From a virus, in the IMG/VR virus record IMGVR_UViG_3300013103_000052, positions 1 to 26,938 of that record: 26,938 bases of DNA; one strand, written 5' to 3'. Below, in pieces: positions 25,821 through 26,938 of this stretch (its first letter is position 1; every line of letters begins with the position of its first letter). The notes beneath the pieces were generated by a model. That model saw only the letters and a program-made list of their open reading frames with translations, ran no database searches and was not told where the DNA came from. The translations under genes were made by a program, and so were the position numbers.

Positions 25821-26938
25821 CGCCAATCTTAATTATTCTAACATAGGTGTCACCAATTTTGGCAATGTCTTGTTGAATATGTTGCAGCTCTTCAATTGGT
25901 ATTCGTTGCGGCTCAAATGATGATAATTTATCAATAGTTTCCAATGAATCCGTAACATCTTTCTCAGGGATTGGTTCCAACACTCTTCCTATGTAAAAGG
26001 AATACCGTGGATATTCTGGAAATTTCTCGTTATCAAACTTCAGCACTTCTTCGGCCGCTATCCTTATAATATCGCCGATTTTGATTTGTGTTCTCTCTTT
26101 ATGATTATCTGATTTGCCCATCAATGTTACAAATATCACTGAATTATCATTCAGATACTTCTTGCAGTCTTTGCCAACAGCTACAATTTTACCATTCTTG
26201 TAGCAATGAACTTTACCATACCAATCTTTTGTTGTCATATTTAGATACGCTTCAGCATAATCGCGCGGTGTATCATATCCAAGGTAGTAGTTATAAACGT
26301 CCTTAGTGCCTTTCACTAGCTTCTTATCGAGGACTCGCAAGTCAAGCTCATGATAGAACTTCACCTTCATCCAATAATGATTCTGAGGAGACTCGTATGG
26401 ACCATCCAGACGTTTCAGCATTACACCCTCTGCACAGAACTTTGGTCTACCATTCTTAGCATCACGAATAATCTCTGCAGCCTTTAGGATGCAATCGATA
26501 TTAGAACCATCACAAATATATCCATCAGCTTTCTTTTCGAAGGTAGTAGCAATTCTTTCTATCCAAATGTGCTCTGTTGGTTTCAATCGAGAGAGATATT
26601 CTAGACGTTCATGAAGAGGAAGATTGCGTAAATCTTCTCCTTCAAAGTAAATTATATCGAATACGACAATTATTGCATAACGTTCCAGCTCTTCTCCAGA
26701 TGCTTTTGAGTTTAAGAGTGAATTCGCCACCGTCCTATGAAGCATTTCTTTACCATTAGGATGAATAGCTAGAAATTCTCCATCAAGAATGGTATTGTCG
26801 GGAAAGTTGTCTTCGATTTCCTTTATTATAGCCGGTATTCTTTTCGACACATTCGGGTCCTTCTCTTTCACGTCTTCTGGGTCAACAAATGCAAATCCCT
26901 TTCCGTTGACTTTACCAATCGTCATTCTGAGTCCGTCC
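25804..26938 (-). CDS. ATP-dependent DNA ligase (5' end cut by window edge)
   Basis: The frame is open to the right edge. Just before the first in-window ATG (26925) it reads DGLR, the end of ligase motif I (KxDGxR), so the catalytic lysine lies just outside and that ATG is not the start. Further motifs are in order: ILDGEFLAIHP (motif III), VVFDIIYFEGEDL (IIIa), AEGVMLKRLDGPY (IV) and YWMKVK (V). An OB-fold region with QIKIGDIIRIAAEEV follows. The enzyme seals nicks using ATP. Length after motif I (about 377 residues) is somewhat more than in minimal viral ligases. It overlaps the phosphoesterase-like gene by 17 bases, suggesting joint expression. The gene may extend into another domain beyond the edge. 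Confidence 0.88.
   Translation of the reverse strand, partial: DGLRMTIGKVNGKGFAFVDPEDVKEKDPNVSKRIPAIIKEIEDNFPDNTILDGEFLAIHPNGKEMLHRTVANSLLNSKASGEELERYAIIVVFDIIYFEGEDLRNLPLHERLEYLSRLKPTEHIWIERIATTFEKKADGYICDGSNIDCILKAAEIIRDAKNGRPKFCAEGVMLKRLDGPYESPQNHYWMKVKFYHELDLRVLDKKLVKGTKDVYNYYLGYDTPRDYAEAYLNMTTKDWYGKVHCYKNGKIVAVGKDCKKYLNDNSVIFVTLMGKSDNHKERTQIKIGDIIRIAAEEVLKFDNEKFPEYPRYSFYIGRVLEPIPEKDVTDSLETIDKLSSFEPQRIPIEELQHIQQDIAKIGDTYVRIIKIGDARLS

Overview
The window is a continuous, one-directional block of head and tail genes from a tailed double-stranded DNA virus or provirus (Caudoviricetes-type, HK97-fold capsid, long tail with a tape measure, so siphovirus- or myovirus-like). Every gene I can support lies on the minus strand, so the biological order runs from the right edge to the left edge. 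Both edges cut genes: a DNA ligase on the right and a tail hub/baseplate protein on the left. I see no tRNA, rRNA, CRISPR, integrase, transposase, lysin, terminase or portal. The terminase and portal would be expected just beyond the right edge.

Host: the sequence does not prove one. Several starts carry GGTGAT or AGGAGG Shine-Dalgarno sequences, which fit archaea or bacteria. The giant surface protein has stacked Ig/FN3-like modules, more than 30 N-glycosylation sequons and N-terminal membrane segments. That style is common in archaeal surface proteins, so an archaeal host is my leading inference, at moderate confidence.

Right part (26938-22296), DNA-end enzymes plus capsid maturation: a truncated ATP-dependent DNA ligase, a LigD-type 3'-phosphoesterase-like protein, a small coiled-coil/membrane protein, then a multidomain protein joining a minimal nucleotidyltransferase to an XkdF-like prohead protease and an acidic scaffold-like tail, then a decoration-like protein. 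Middle (22240-17579), the standard head-to-tail set: major capsid protein, a small basic protein, head-tail adaptor, head-closure protein, gp10-like neck protein, tail terminator, two paralogous tail tube proteins, and a tail assembly chaperone whose C-terminal extension lies in the +1 frame and lacks an early start (probable programmed frameshift).

Left part (17522-1), tail and surface module: an unknown virion-like protein, a zinc-ribbon protein, a repeat-bearing tail fibre, a 1665-residue protein with a gingipain-like (peptidase C25) domain and N-terminal membrane segments, an Ig-like protein, a 14-residue-repeat protein, another Ig-like protein, the tape measure protein, and the truncated tail hub protein. 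Many junctions are ATGA stop/start overlaps or short gaps, so most genes are probably co-transcribed and translationally coupled.

The most unusual points are the ligase / phosphoesterase / nucleotidyltransferase set embedded in and fused to the head-maturation genes, the cysteine protease inside the tail-fibre module, the roughly 11 kb of surface genes between the tail chaperone and the tape measure, and an exact 156-residue super-repeat.
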